A DNA stretch of 64,000 bases, from positions 84,744,748 through 84,808,747 of the forward strand of contig CM056742.1 in NCBI GenBank assembly GCA_029851415.1, written 5' to 3'. Within the stretch, counting starts at the first letter, position 1. Each line of letters starts with the position of its first letter. The notes below the pieces were generated by a model that was not told the origin of the DNA, ran no database searches, and worked only from the letters and a program-made list of their open reading frames with translations. Source of the stretch: Eretmocerus hayati. Lineage: Eukaryota > Arthropoda > Insecta > Hymenoptera > Aphelinidae. A program made the translations under genes and the position numbers. Shown here piece by piece: positions 18,263 through 27,800 of the stretch.

Positions 18263-18534
18263 ATGGCTATGTCACACGGGTAGTCTGTGGTCAAAGGCAC
18301 AAGAGGGCGCTGGCAGGCATTACAAGTTACAACGTCCCGTACTGAATAAAAGCAACAATAAAAATTGAATACTTCCTTGAGGGTTTCAAATATTAACGTG
18401 TTCTCGTTCAACACACACTCTCGACAGTATAACTTTGAACTGGTTTTTCCCTTGTAATATCCCCAGACGTACAAGCAACTCTCGCCGCACGAACAGGGCC
18501 TTCCAAACGATAATCGAGATAGGCGACGTGCCAT
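18259..18534 (-). CDS. Cys-rich protein C3 (single module)
   Basis: This 91-residue ORF has an ATG at 18534, and its TGA overlaps the P1 ATG (ATGA). The Cys pattern CSCGESC ... LYCREC ... VFNFY ... VTCNAC matches the module of C4 and C1. It probably folds around zinc. It lies 14 bases after the stop of C2. The function is unknown. Confidence 0.6.
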   Translation of the reverse strand: MARRLSRLSFGRPCSCGESCLYVWGYYKGKTSSKLYCRECVLNENTLIFETLKEVFNFYCCFYSVRDVVTCNACQRPLVPLTTDYPCDIAI

Positions 18535-18548
18535 TCAGAGGCAAAATA

Positions 18549-18860
18549 TTATTCGGGTAAAATTACGACGGTTTTAAGTAGTCCGGCGGGTTGTCTCGAA
18601 GTTGATTTAGCGATAATTAAACGTTTACTGCAATTACTGCATGTTAAAGGCTGAGTTATGCATAAGTGTCTTTGGACCGAGTGAGTGGATTGCCAAACTG
18701 GGTGCGGATGTTTTCGTTCAAAACATTGGCGACAGAGTGTAGTGTCGGTGTTGGCCTGGATTACGAACTGGGTGGCCTCTGAATATCTATTAGAACATAA
18801 GACTTTTCTTTGGTGCCAGCTCAAAGTTATGAAATTATTGCAGAAAAGCGTGGTTGACAT
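18549..18860 (-). CDS. Cys-rich protein C2 (single module)
   Basis: This 103-residue ORF starts at the ATG at 18860. The Cys pattern is VLCSNRY ... TLCRQC ... LTCSNC, equivalent to the first Cys and the two CxxC pairs of the module in C3 and C4. It is the first gene of the tightly spaced run. About 220 non-coding bases separate it from the coiled-coil ORF upstream. The function is unknown. Confidence 0.55.
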   Translation of the reverse strand: MSTTLFCNNFITLSWHQRKVLCSNRYSEATQFVIQANTDTTLCRQCFERKHPHPVWQSTHSVQRHLCITQPLTCSNCSKRLIIAKSTSRQPAGLLKTVVILPE

Positions 18861-19077
18861 ATAATGGATTAATAAAAAAAAACTAGAAATCTAAATGCTG
18901 GTGGGGAAGTCGCAGTAGTTGTTGAGTGTGGCGGGCTGCTAACAGCGTGCCATCGTGTTAGCTCCTATTAATATACCTGTAAGCACACCAAAACGTTGGC
19001 GTCAGGAATCGGCCTGGTTTACGTACTATCTTTAAATTCTCGGAATCGCCGAATTTCGAAAACTCCGAAAAATTTCA

Positions 19078-19446
19078 TCAATCTTTTTGAATATTAAGAG
19101 ATAAGGAAGGTGGGTTAGTGTGGGTTTCGGGAAATTCACTAGGGTATTCTATCTTAAGTGATTCGAACTTTGTTGTCAGCTCGGAAATTGTGACATTCTG
19201 CTTGCTCAACAGCTCTCGCAATTTTAAATACTTCGGCAATAATTCTTTCTGGGCTGATTCTAAAGAAGCAAGGTTCTTCTCTAAATGTCGAATCTTTCTT
19301 AGGGCCTTTTCATGCCTTATTTCTAGTAAAGTGCAGTATTCAGTGATCAAATCATGGTGTTCGTCTATGGCGGTTAATTTTTCTTCTATCTCTTCGCGAT
19401 AGTCCTCGCAGAATGTGGGTAGAATGACTCGACGACGGGGTGCCAT
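19078..19446 (-). CDS. Coiled-coil protein, 122 aa
   Basis: The ATG is at 19446. A basic start (MAPRRRV) precedes one long predicted coiled coil (about residues 20-98) with regular Leu/Ile spacing (IRHLEKNLASLESAQKELL). The tail is Ser/Pro-rich. No family is recognised. Together with the next ORF upstream it forms a pair of small coiled-coil genes; an oligomerisation or structural role is possible. Confidence 0.5.
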   Translation of the reverse strand: MAPRRRVILPTFCEDYREEIEEKLTAIDEHHDLITEYCTLLEIRHEKALRKIRHLEKNLASLESAQKELLPKYLKLRELLSKQNVTISELTTKFESLKIEYPSEFPETHTNPPSLSLNIQKD

Positions 19447-19528
19447 TTCGATGACGTCACTATAGACTCAGTTCGGAGAGTTTCTGACACAATTCTTCCA
19501 AAATATCGCTATAATTGTCAATTAATTG

Positions 19529-19762
19529 TCAACAATTTGATTCAATTTCTTCTAAAAATCTTATTTCTCGGTGGAAATTTCGTACCCTTTTCTGGAGATC
19601 GTTAATACCATTTTCTATGGTCCGTGAAGAAACCAACAACTCTACAATTTGGGGTCGATAAAATAGGCGGTTTCTCGCCCTCAATACAGATTCAGCTCTC
19701 CAAACTATTTGATTGATTTCATCAATTGATTGTAGGACTATGTTATTAATAGGAGGGTACAT
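19529..19762 (-). CDS. Small coiled-coil protein, 77 aa
   Basis: The ATG is at 19762 and the stop TGA at 19531-19529. It is mostly helical and charged, with heptad-like spacing near the end (INDLQKRVRNFHREIRFLEEI). It is not recognised. It lies 82 bases upstream of the 122-residue coiled-coil ORF on the same strand. Confidence 0.45.
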   Translation of the reverse strand: MYPPINNIVLQSIDEINQIVWRAESVLRARNRLFYRPQIVELLVSSRTIENGINDLQKRVRNFHREIRFLEEIESNC

Positions 19763-19904
19763 TTCGAAAGAGTGTCAATATGACCAAGATAGTGTTCGAT
19801 TAAACTTTATTTGATTCTGGTAAATGAGTGGTTTGTGACAGATGCCTTTATCAAACTTCTAGATCGAGGAAATAACAATTATTTTCATGATGGTACAGAT
19901 GAAC

Positions 19905-20420
19905 TTAATTAAGTCTTGCCCAATCCTGAAGTATAAATTTCCGGAACATTTGCTCGTCGCCGTTGATTTGAATTCCATTCATAAGTTCGTTCAAACGTCT
20001 TTTATCATGCATGCGTGGAATTTTCGATGAAAGGAATATCTTCTTCATACATTCACGGCACTTCTCTTCGCTTTTGCACTCAGTACAGTCAGATTCTCTT
20101 TCGGGACTCTCGTCTCTGAGGGGTTCATTTGGTCGCTTTGGTTGCCAAATTCCCATATCAATCAGTTTTTCGACCTGATACAAAGCTCGTGCTTTCTTAA
20201 TAAGCCGTTGCATCTTCCCGGGCCTCTTATTTTTGCGCCAAATTTTTGGGCTTTCCGGTTGGTGTTCGGGAAGTTCTACCCCGTATTGTACAGCTAGTTG
20301 GCGGTCTGCTTGCCTTTGTTTTCTGTTAAACGCTTGTTTGCCCACTGTAACATTCCAAGGGAGTTTTCGTTTGTCAGCTTCAGAATGTTGTGAAAAGTTG
20401 ATGCTTAACAAAGCATAGAT
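19905..20420 (-). CDS. Basic ORF with a Cys cluster, possibly a spliced exon
   Basis: The open frame of about 171 codons is bounded by a TAG at 20423-20421 and has no upstream ATG. Internal ATGs occur only well into the ORF. Upstream on the minus strand is a strong pyrimidine tract ending in GACTTCTGTAG, so the frame may begin at a splice acceptor. The product is strongly basic in its first half (KNKRPGKMQRLIKKAR), then acidic, then has CTECKSEEKCRECM (two CxxC pairs). A nucleic-acid-binding role is plausible. No family is recognised. Confidence 0.45.
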   Translation of the reverse strand: MYALLSINFSQHSEADKRKLPWNVTVGKQAFNRKQRQADRQLAVQYGVELPEHQPESPKIWRKNKRPGKMQRLIKKARALYQVEKLIDMGIWQPKRPNEPLRDESPERESDCTECKSEEKCRECMKKIFLSSKIPRMHDKRRLNELMNGIQINGDEQMFRKFILQDWARLN

Positions 20421-21046
20421 CTATTTCGGCGACTACAGAAGTCGTCCAAGCGATGAAGCAGTACGGAAGGAAATGGGAAAGAGAAGCAACAAAAAGGGTC
20501 AGATTTGCTGTGTAACCGCGACTCAACAAACTTTGCAATAACCAGGTTTTTCATGCACTTAATTGTTCAGATGGCACAACCTGCGGTGCTCTGGAAATCT
20601 TTTATTTCTCTCTACCATGTTTCGAAAATAAAGATAAGACCTAGGGAAGAGTTTCGAGGGTGGATGGCATCTGTTAGATATCTTGTTTCGTGACACAAAA
20701 AAATGATTTCCGCGTTAATCGAGGCTCGGCCCTTACAAATACCCCTTGTGCAAATTAAGAGCCGACATTGATAATCCAGGTACAATTGAAATATATTGTG
20801 GAGAAATACAAAAAATTTATTCGGGTAACCGGCTTAGGTGCGGGTTTGAATCCGTAAATCCTGATTATGAAAATTCGAGTTTTGGGAAATACTTGCGGTG
20901 ATAAATCTGGTGCAAATGATGTTTAGTCATCCGTGATTGAGGTACAATTGAAATATGGGGTTGAGGAACAAAAAACAGTTGAGTTGGATCTCAAATTTCA
21001 TTAAGTTCTGCTTTACAGAAGTTAACAATTTTCATCGAATGTCTTC
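20421..21046 (-). other. Non-coding stretch with two decayed coding relics
   Basis: No intact ORF is seen. At 20747-20790 and 20909-20951 lie two copies of a two-box motif (TGTGCAAAT ... GTACAATTGA, 33 bases between box starts). Read on the minus strand, they encode IFQLY ... ICTR in one frame, with a stop in the second copy. Both look like fragments of a degraded gene family. Confidence 0.45.
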
Positions 21047-21409
21047 TTAGAGGCGTAAACCTCTTTGGAACAATCGCGTGAAACAGTCGTTACAATGTAT
21101 TACCGATTCAACTTGAGTTACTGGGCCATTGCAGAAACTACACAGTAGGTTCTCAGTGTAAAAAGTGAAGGTTTCATGTAAATCGTGCTGATAGTAATCG
21201 TACAAAAAATCTAACTCGGCCCTAGCGTTCATACAAATGCTGCAGTGTACTTCCCTGGAATCGTTATCGATGAGGAAGTATGTCACTCGCGGGTGTAGCT
21301 TGGCGCAAAACGCTTGAAAAGGTTCCCGGTTTAAAACTTGAGTTCTACTAAGTTCCGGAGAATGCTTAGATGGGACAGCTCGAGGCGCCATGAGGCTAAT
21401 TTTTGGCAT
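21047..21409 (-). CDS. Cys-rich protein C1 (single module)
   Basis: The true ATG is at 21409 (the frame also has a TTG just before it). About 120 residues. The module runs FQAFCAKLH ... HCSIC ... FTFY ... LLCSFCNG ... IHCNDC, giving three CxxC pairs, probably zinc-binding. It is related to C2-C4 by pattern. It is the most upstream intact ORF of the minus-strand series, and decayed relatives lie on both sides. The function is unknown. Confidence 0.6.
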   Translation of the reverse strand: MPKISLMAPRAVPSKHSPELSRTQVLNREPFQAFCAKLHPRVTYFLIDNDSREVHCSICMNARAELDFLYDYYQHDLHETFTFYTENLLCSFCNGPVTQVESVIHCNDCFTRLFQRGLRL

Positions 21410-21508
21410 CAACTGTTCTTTTTAACAATCAAAGGGTGGCAATTGCGAGTTGACGAATTTCGCGCATCGTATCAATCAATCTAGCTTGAATGATAGTAAG
21501 TTAGCCTT

Positions 21509-21760
21509 TCAACCCGAAAATTTTCTCTTGATCTTATTACGTTGAATCAGTAAGACAACTCTTGTGCAAATGAGGATTCGATGTGAGGAGCCTGAGTACA
21601 ATTCGAAAATATCGTTGATATTTTGAACACGTTCAGTTTGGATCCCGGTTTGGGGTAACGGTGGGGCTCTACAAGTCCGACATGTTAGGTCTAGACTTCT
21701 CATAAAAAAAACTGTTAAGTTTCTGAATATTCGATCATGAAGTGTGACCGGAATTGACAT
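21509..21760 (-). pseudogene. Degenerate Cys-module ORF
   Basis: This 83-codon ORF with an ATG at 21760 keeps LTCRTC and, 24 residues later, IFELY ... LICTR. That resembles the spacing of a Cys module with its last Cys pair broken. It contains copy 3 of the two-box motif seen five more times nearby. It is short and lacks most of the module, so it is probably a relic. Confidence 0.35.
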
Positions 21761-24437
21761 GGCCTAGTTATAAGGGCAGTAATTCTTATTGGTGTTTTCG
21801 CAAGTGGAGCTCAGAAACTTGTTGCGACAGTGTGATCTGGGCTCTCCAAATTGAGAGTTACAAAAGTCAATTTTCACGGCAACTGAAAACAGACACTATC
21901 AGTAGGGCTAGTAGTACTCTTTGCACGCAGACGTAGATGATGGCAAAACAATACGCGAGGAGTCAAAGAAAACAAAGGATTCCAACAAAACGATCTATCC
22001 TTGGAGTTTTCGTTTAAGCTCAATTGGTAGGCAACGGTTTGAACTCGCAGGCCACATCAAAACAGTGCGCGACGTTGTGCCGGTTCGATTGAGTTAACTG
22101 AGCTCGCTTCTTTTTTTTTGTGGTTGTGTGATAATGTCTCCGTCTCGTGATCGATTACAGACGTCCGCAACAAAAATTTGCCAGCTTGCGTAATAATGAA
22201 AGCACGAAGTTGGTACACGCGTAACTAATGGATAAACAGATGATATAGGATATCAACAGCAATTTAATATCAGTCGCAGGTAATAATCCATTCTATACTC
22301 GTCATCGCAAAATCCCAGCTGGAGTCAAAGTGGCTCGGAGTTGGGTGTCAGAAACTTTGTTTCGGTCAATTTTCAAACAATTTGCTCACAAATCGGTTGC
22401 GCAAATTGAGATTTCATGTTATCAAAAAGGGTACAATTGAGGCACTTGATTCAAAGGTCAAGAACATCCGAATCGGATCTCAGATCTGACGCAGGGTTGG
22501 TTTCCGAAAGTTGGAAATTTTGGTTATCTGGGTTCCTTAGGGTTAACAAATAGGATTTTGTTTCTCCCGGCAGCCTAGAACAGACGTTAAGCCAGAACCA
22601 GCGAGGTTCTCTACACGTGATTGTAAAGAATGAATAGGCAATAGTCAATAGTCCCAAAAAAAAACTTACGATTTCAATGGATCGATCTGTCTTCTGAAGT
22701 TCATAGTAAACCTGAGCCGAAAGATGGATAAAATCAGGGACTGATATTTTATGATTCATGGATCGGATGCTTATGCAAGTTCATGTAAAGGTGTATTGAG
22801 ATTTGAACAACGTATTACACACATACGTAGGCAAATTTGTGAAAGTTGGGAAGAAAAGAGAAAGAAAGAAAAGAAAATATCGATTTATTTGACTCGCGCG
22901 GTACTGAGGTTACTTCCTTAAGCTCCCGAATGTTGGTAGTACCACGTTTGTAATCTCAGAATCTATGGCTGAGCAATTCATGTGGGAATAAAGGTATTAG
23001 GTCAGATCTATACGAAGAAATTTCTATCGTAAGTTCTTGATTTTTGCAATCGATTTAAAAGACCGTATCTCGAGTTCATGTATAAGAACGTTCCATGAGG
23101 TACTCAATACTGAAAAGAAGACAAAGAAAAAGGGAATCATCTGTCTCAGAGTATGGGTTTCTGATTCCATCCATCTCAACATGGACTTCAGAGTTATGTG
23201 GTCTCATCGCGTTCGGATTCTTTGCCAGACAATAACCATCAAAAACCCAAAACGTCAGAATTTTCAAAATCTAAATTTCGTAAATGTTTGAATTGATAAA
23301 TTTTGTGCAAATAGGTTATGAATGTCTGTAGCCTGGGAACAATTATAGTGTATCATAGAGAGGTTTGAAAGATTTTCTTCGGACCGTTGACTCGAATATG
23401 GGTTCGACTTTGTAACACGGATTTTTTTTTCTTTTTTTTTTAACTTCAGTATTTCGTCAAAATTGAAGTGATAGACTTTGTGCAAATTCAATTTCCCCTC
23501 TCAAAGTTGCAGTACAATTAAGCCATAAGGTTGGGTAGCGAGGAGTTTGTGAGCCGGTCCCCAAGTTTTGCTAAGGGCGTATCAAAGATTTGAACATTTT
23601 GGCTACAGAGATTTCCAGGAAAACCCTTTTTTTTTTCTTTCATACAATTGCTCGAGAACGCATAAATGCTACACGAACCATATTAACTTAGCTAGGACGC
23701 ACCGAGTAGATCTAACCGAGGTGATTACTGGACGTATACGGCTACTTTGAACAGTCAGATCAACAAAAAAGGTCGCGAGGTTATCGGGTTTTGCAGCCCA
23801 GACTAGTTAACCATGTGCGGTTCATCAAGTTCAGATCTTTGACCTATTTTGTTCATTGCGTATCACGGCCGGTATCGAGGGACTGGGTACGAGGGGTGTG
23901 ATGAGTGGAATTTGGTATTTGCGGGTTAATTAGGTCCCTTGGAAGGGCAGGCTTCAGATCACCAAGCATGCTCGGTTTTGCTAACCTAGTCCTGTTTAAA
24001 CGTAAATTAGCCGAACAAAGTATATAACAAACACTCATCTTCCAATACCTCGTATAGCTTGAATTTAGACATGAGTAATTCCACCACACACAAAAAAAAT
24101 ATCAGGTTCGACAACAAAGACTAAAGTGTTTTACAAATATTTGTATGGTCAATATGGTTTATCTTAATTTCTTGGCGCTGAAGGATATGTGTCCGTCTGG
24201 CTCAATCCAAATTGAAGCAAGACCGTAAGATACTTTCAAAGTCAAGAACTCTCAAAATGCTGAAGCTGGAGGCTCATACTGCATAAACACCGAGCGACCA
24301 GATTATGCGCGAAAACCATGCAATCATTTTTCATCGACCCAGTTGAGATCCTGAGTTTTTGCGTGACATGGGTACGGTTGTCGAGGGAACAGACGCGCGA
24401 GGTTGGGTAGAAACTGGTATACATGCGCAACTCTGTA
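21761..24437. other. Gene-poor stretch with decayed relics
   Basis: No intact gene is supported in this stretch. Three more copies of the two-box relic lie at 22398-22440, 23304-23345 and 23479-23520. Each has in-frame stops on the minus strand, apart from short conserved codons. A tRNA-like A/B box pair is at 22016-22092. The CsRn1-clade element is inserted at the right end. Confidence 0.5.
22016..22092 (+). other. Pol III A-box/B-box-like pair (tRNA relic or SINE head)
   Basis: AAGCTCAATTGGTAGG resembles an A box and GGTTCGATT a B box, about 66 bases apart. A full cloverleaf with paired acceptor arms could not be made, so this is not called a tRNA gene. Confidence 0.25.
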
Positions 24438-24441
24438 GCAC
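24438..24441. repeat. Target-site duplication GCAC (left)
   Basis: GCAC directly abuts the left LTR and is repeated at 30904-30907 after the right LTR. This is the 4-bp duplication expected from integration. Confidence 0.8.
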
Positions 24442-24739
24442 TTTAAGCTACTGTTGGGTATACCAACACAATATATAGTTATAGTGGGCTTAATCCACAA
24501 GTTAGGCGGACCAGATAATAAAGGTGATGACCACACTCAATATATAAGATATTGATGGTTTATTGGTAAGGTTAGATACAAGCCTGCATGTAATTCGTAA
24601 GCAGGGCTATACTTGAACTGCCTCGAGGCGCGCTGCCTCGGGCTAGCGGATCTCGTAGTCACACACACTACTCACATACCTCACACGCACGCTCTCTCTG
24701 GGCGCAGCCGCAGAGTTGCTCTTAGGGCAGATCCCCACA
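24442..24739 (-). repeat. 3' LTR, 298 bp
   Basis: In element sense it starts TGTGGGGATC and ends GCTTAAA. It is identical to the 5' LTR except at one base (GCCTGC here, GCCCGC there). It contains AATAAA in element sense (plus-strand TTTATT at 24559-24564), a likely polyadenylation signal. Confidence 0.95.
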
Positions 24740-24750
24740 TCACCCCCCCT
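24740..24750 (-). promoter_or_regulatory. Polypurine tract
   Basis: AGGGGGGGTGA in element sense directly precedes the 3' LTR. It is the expected primer site for plus-strand DNA synthesis. Confidence 0.85.
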
Positions 24751-24821
24751 GTCGAATGAGAAAATTTTTTGTAATATATAAAAAAAATTTTGATCTTCGA
24801 TGCAATATGGAAGTAATGGAT

Positions 24822-27800
24822 TTATGTAGCAAAAGTAACGCGTGGAAGAGATAGTTTGGTATCGTGCACTTTGGGTGCTGTACGCAGGATGCTTTTGATT
24901 TGACTTGATTGGCTTGAATCATTAAGTACTTGAGGAATAGGATAAATTCTTACTAAGTTTTGATCTTGATCCCGGAACGTACAGCTAGGTTTTATAATGA
25001 CAGATTTCTGGCTAAAACTAGGTTTTAACAGAATTTTCTTATAAACTATTTGTTTAGCACTGCACTGATTTTGACTTTGAGACACTTCACAAGGCACTTC
25101 ATCACTGTTTTTGTTGGTAAATGCTGGTTTCAATGGAACTCTTGCACCATATTGACTTACTATTACAGGCTTAGGCACTGAATTGCTACTATTTTGTCTT
25201 AAGTCTATCCGCTTAGGTATAATGTTTGCACTATTTTGGCTCAAACGTATAATTTTTGGAACATCCTTGGAATTGCTCTGACTTAAATTTACGGTTTTTG
25301 GAGCAACATTTGCATGGTTCTGACTTAAAATTATAGTTTTTGGAGCAACATTAGCACTATCAGGCACTGCAAGATTTGGAATCTGAGGTTGAATTGCAGG
25401 CTGGGGAGCAGTCTGAATCATGGAACCCTGATCTGTTACTGAAGGAACGCGGGCCGCTGAATCGACCGTTTCAGGTATATAAAAGGCGGGTTTCAAATTT
25501 TCAACATTGACAGTCTTCTGAACCCCCTTGATATCTATGACGAAATCTCGATCTGATAGGCGCGAAATGACTTTGAAGGGACCAGTGTATGGTCTCTGAA
25601 GAGGCTTTTTGACAGATCTAGTACGTAAAAATACATGTGAGCAAGTAGCTAAATCTTTGTGGACAAATGCTTTGGTTTTTCCTTTATGGACCACGGGTAC
25701 TGGGCGTACGGCATTCAAATGTTCTCTAAATTCATCGAGAAATTCTATTGGATCTTGTTCCGAATCTTCGGGTAAGAAAAATGCACCTGGAACGCGTAAC
25801 GATGTTCCATATACGATATCCGCGGGACTAGCATCAGTGTCAAGCCGCACGCTCACACGCAAGCCGAGGAGAACCGTAGACAGTGTCCTTATCCAGTCAT
25901 CTTTGTGACACATGAGTGCAGCTTTTAGCGCGCGGTGCCAGCGTTCTACCATACCGTTTGCTTGAGGATGATATGGAGCTGTACGGATTCTTTTACAACC
26001 TAATAGGTTCAGTAATGCATTGAAGAGTTGGGATTCAAACTGAGCACCTTGATCTGTGGTTATGACTTCTGGAGCTCCGTGACGCGAAACCCATGTGTCG
26101 TAAAACGCGCGCGCTACAGATTCGGCAGACATATCTTTTAACGGAACTGCTTCAGGCCAACGCGAAAACCGATCGATCATAGTGAGTAAGTACTGATAGT
26201 CTCCACACCGAGGCAAGACGACAATATCAATATGTACATGTTTGAATCTATCATTTGGAGCAATAAAATGCTGAGGTACAAATTTGTTATGACGAGAAAC
26301 CTTTGATTGCTGACAGTCTAAACACTGTCTACACCACAGCTTGATGTCTTTTTTCATCTTTGGCCAGACATAATGTTGCTTTATCAAGCTGAGAGATGCC
26401 CCTGGGCCGGGATGAGATGGATCATGGTACACGTGAAAAACTTCTGCGCGTAAGGATTCAGGAATGTAAGGACGTATTACGCTGTCGTGGGTGTCGCAAT
26501 AAATTGGAACATGGTCTTTACCCCATGTCAATTTTACGAGTTTCAAAGGGAAGTTCGGGTCTTGCAAGATCTCTTTAAGTTGAGCGTCTTTTGCCTGTCC
26601 TTCTGAGAGATCTTTCATGGTGAAAGCCGTAGGGAACCTGAATGCGTCTATGTGCGAAAGGAACCCATAGTTTGGATCGTTGCCATGCTCCTCAGTAATC
26701 TGATCAATATTTAGAACTGCAGATGGTAGTACAGGTGTAGCGTGGACGGCCTCTATTCTAGAGAGTGCGTCAGCCACAACGTTATCCTTCCCAGGCACGT
26801 AAACAATTTCCGTTGTAAATTCAGAAATGTATGCCAATTGCCTCTGACGGCGAGGAGGTGCCGTTTCAGATGATTGAGTAAGAGCATATTGAAGTGCACG
26901 CTGATCCGTGTAGATTTTGAACTCACGACCTTCTAACACGTCTTGAAAGTATTTGATAGCATTAAACATGGCTGTTAGCTCGCGATCGTACGTTGAGTAC
27001 TTTCTTTGAGCGTCTGAAAATTTTCGCGAAAAGAAGGCGACAGGTCTCCAGACACCATTTTCCAGCTGTTCAAGCGAGGCTCCCATGGATCGGTCAGAGG
27101 CATCGGTAAAAATGCGCGTCTCAGCAGAGTCATCTGGGTGAGTGAGCATTGCTGCGTTTATAACGTCAGATTTGCATTTTTCGAAAGCATCTTCAGATTC
27201 TGAAGTCCATGGAACAGGCCGTTTATCTTTCTTACGAGCGTCAATCAACAAAGCATGAAGTGGCATTTGCGTTTCCGCTGCATGAGGAATACAATCGCGA
27301 TAGAAATTTACCATCCCCAAAAATCTGCGAAGTTCCTCAAGAGTGTTTGGTTTTGGAAAGTTTTGGATAGCTTCTACCTTCTTGGGGTTGGTTTTGAGAC
27401 CTTCACCATTTACGGTATGACCCAGAAAAACTAACTCCGGGACGCCAAACACGCACTTTTCAATGTTAAGGAAAAGGTTGTGATCCTCTAATCTTTGTAA
27501 AACGATTTCCAGATGTCTTTGATGCTCCTCTTCGGAAGAAGATGCAATCAAGATGTCATCAATGTACACGAAAACAAAGTCAAGGTCACCTAGGGCTTTC
27601 TGAGCTAAGCGTTGAAATGTACTGCTAGCGTTACGTAAACCAAATGGCATAAATAAATACTCAAAAAGTCCAAAGGGTGTTATTACCGCAGTTTTTGGGA
27701 TATCTTCGGGTGCAACGGGTACCTGCTGAAAGGCTTTCCGTAAATCTAAAGACGTAAAAATTCTCTTTCCGCGAATCATATATTGATAGTCGCGAAGATT

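Noticed and set aside
145..19446. Reassigned stop codons in the organism
   Set aside because: The intact CsRn1-clade genes and most other ORFs use TAA/TAG/TGA as normal ends, and only a few isolated internal stops occur.
22016..22092. Functional tRNA gene
   Set aside because: A- and B-box-like words are present, but acceptor and anticodon arms do not pair into a cloverleaf.
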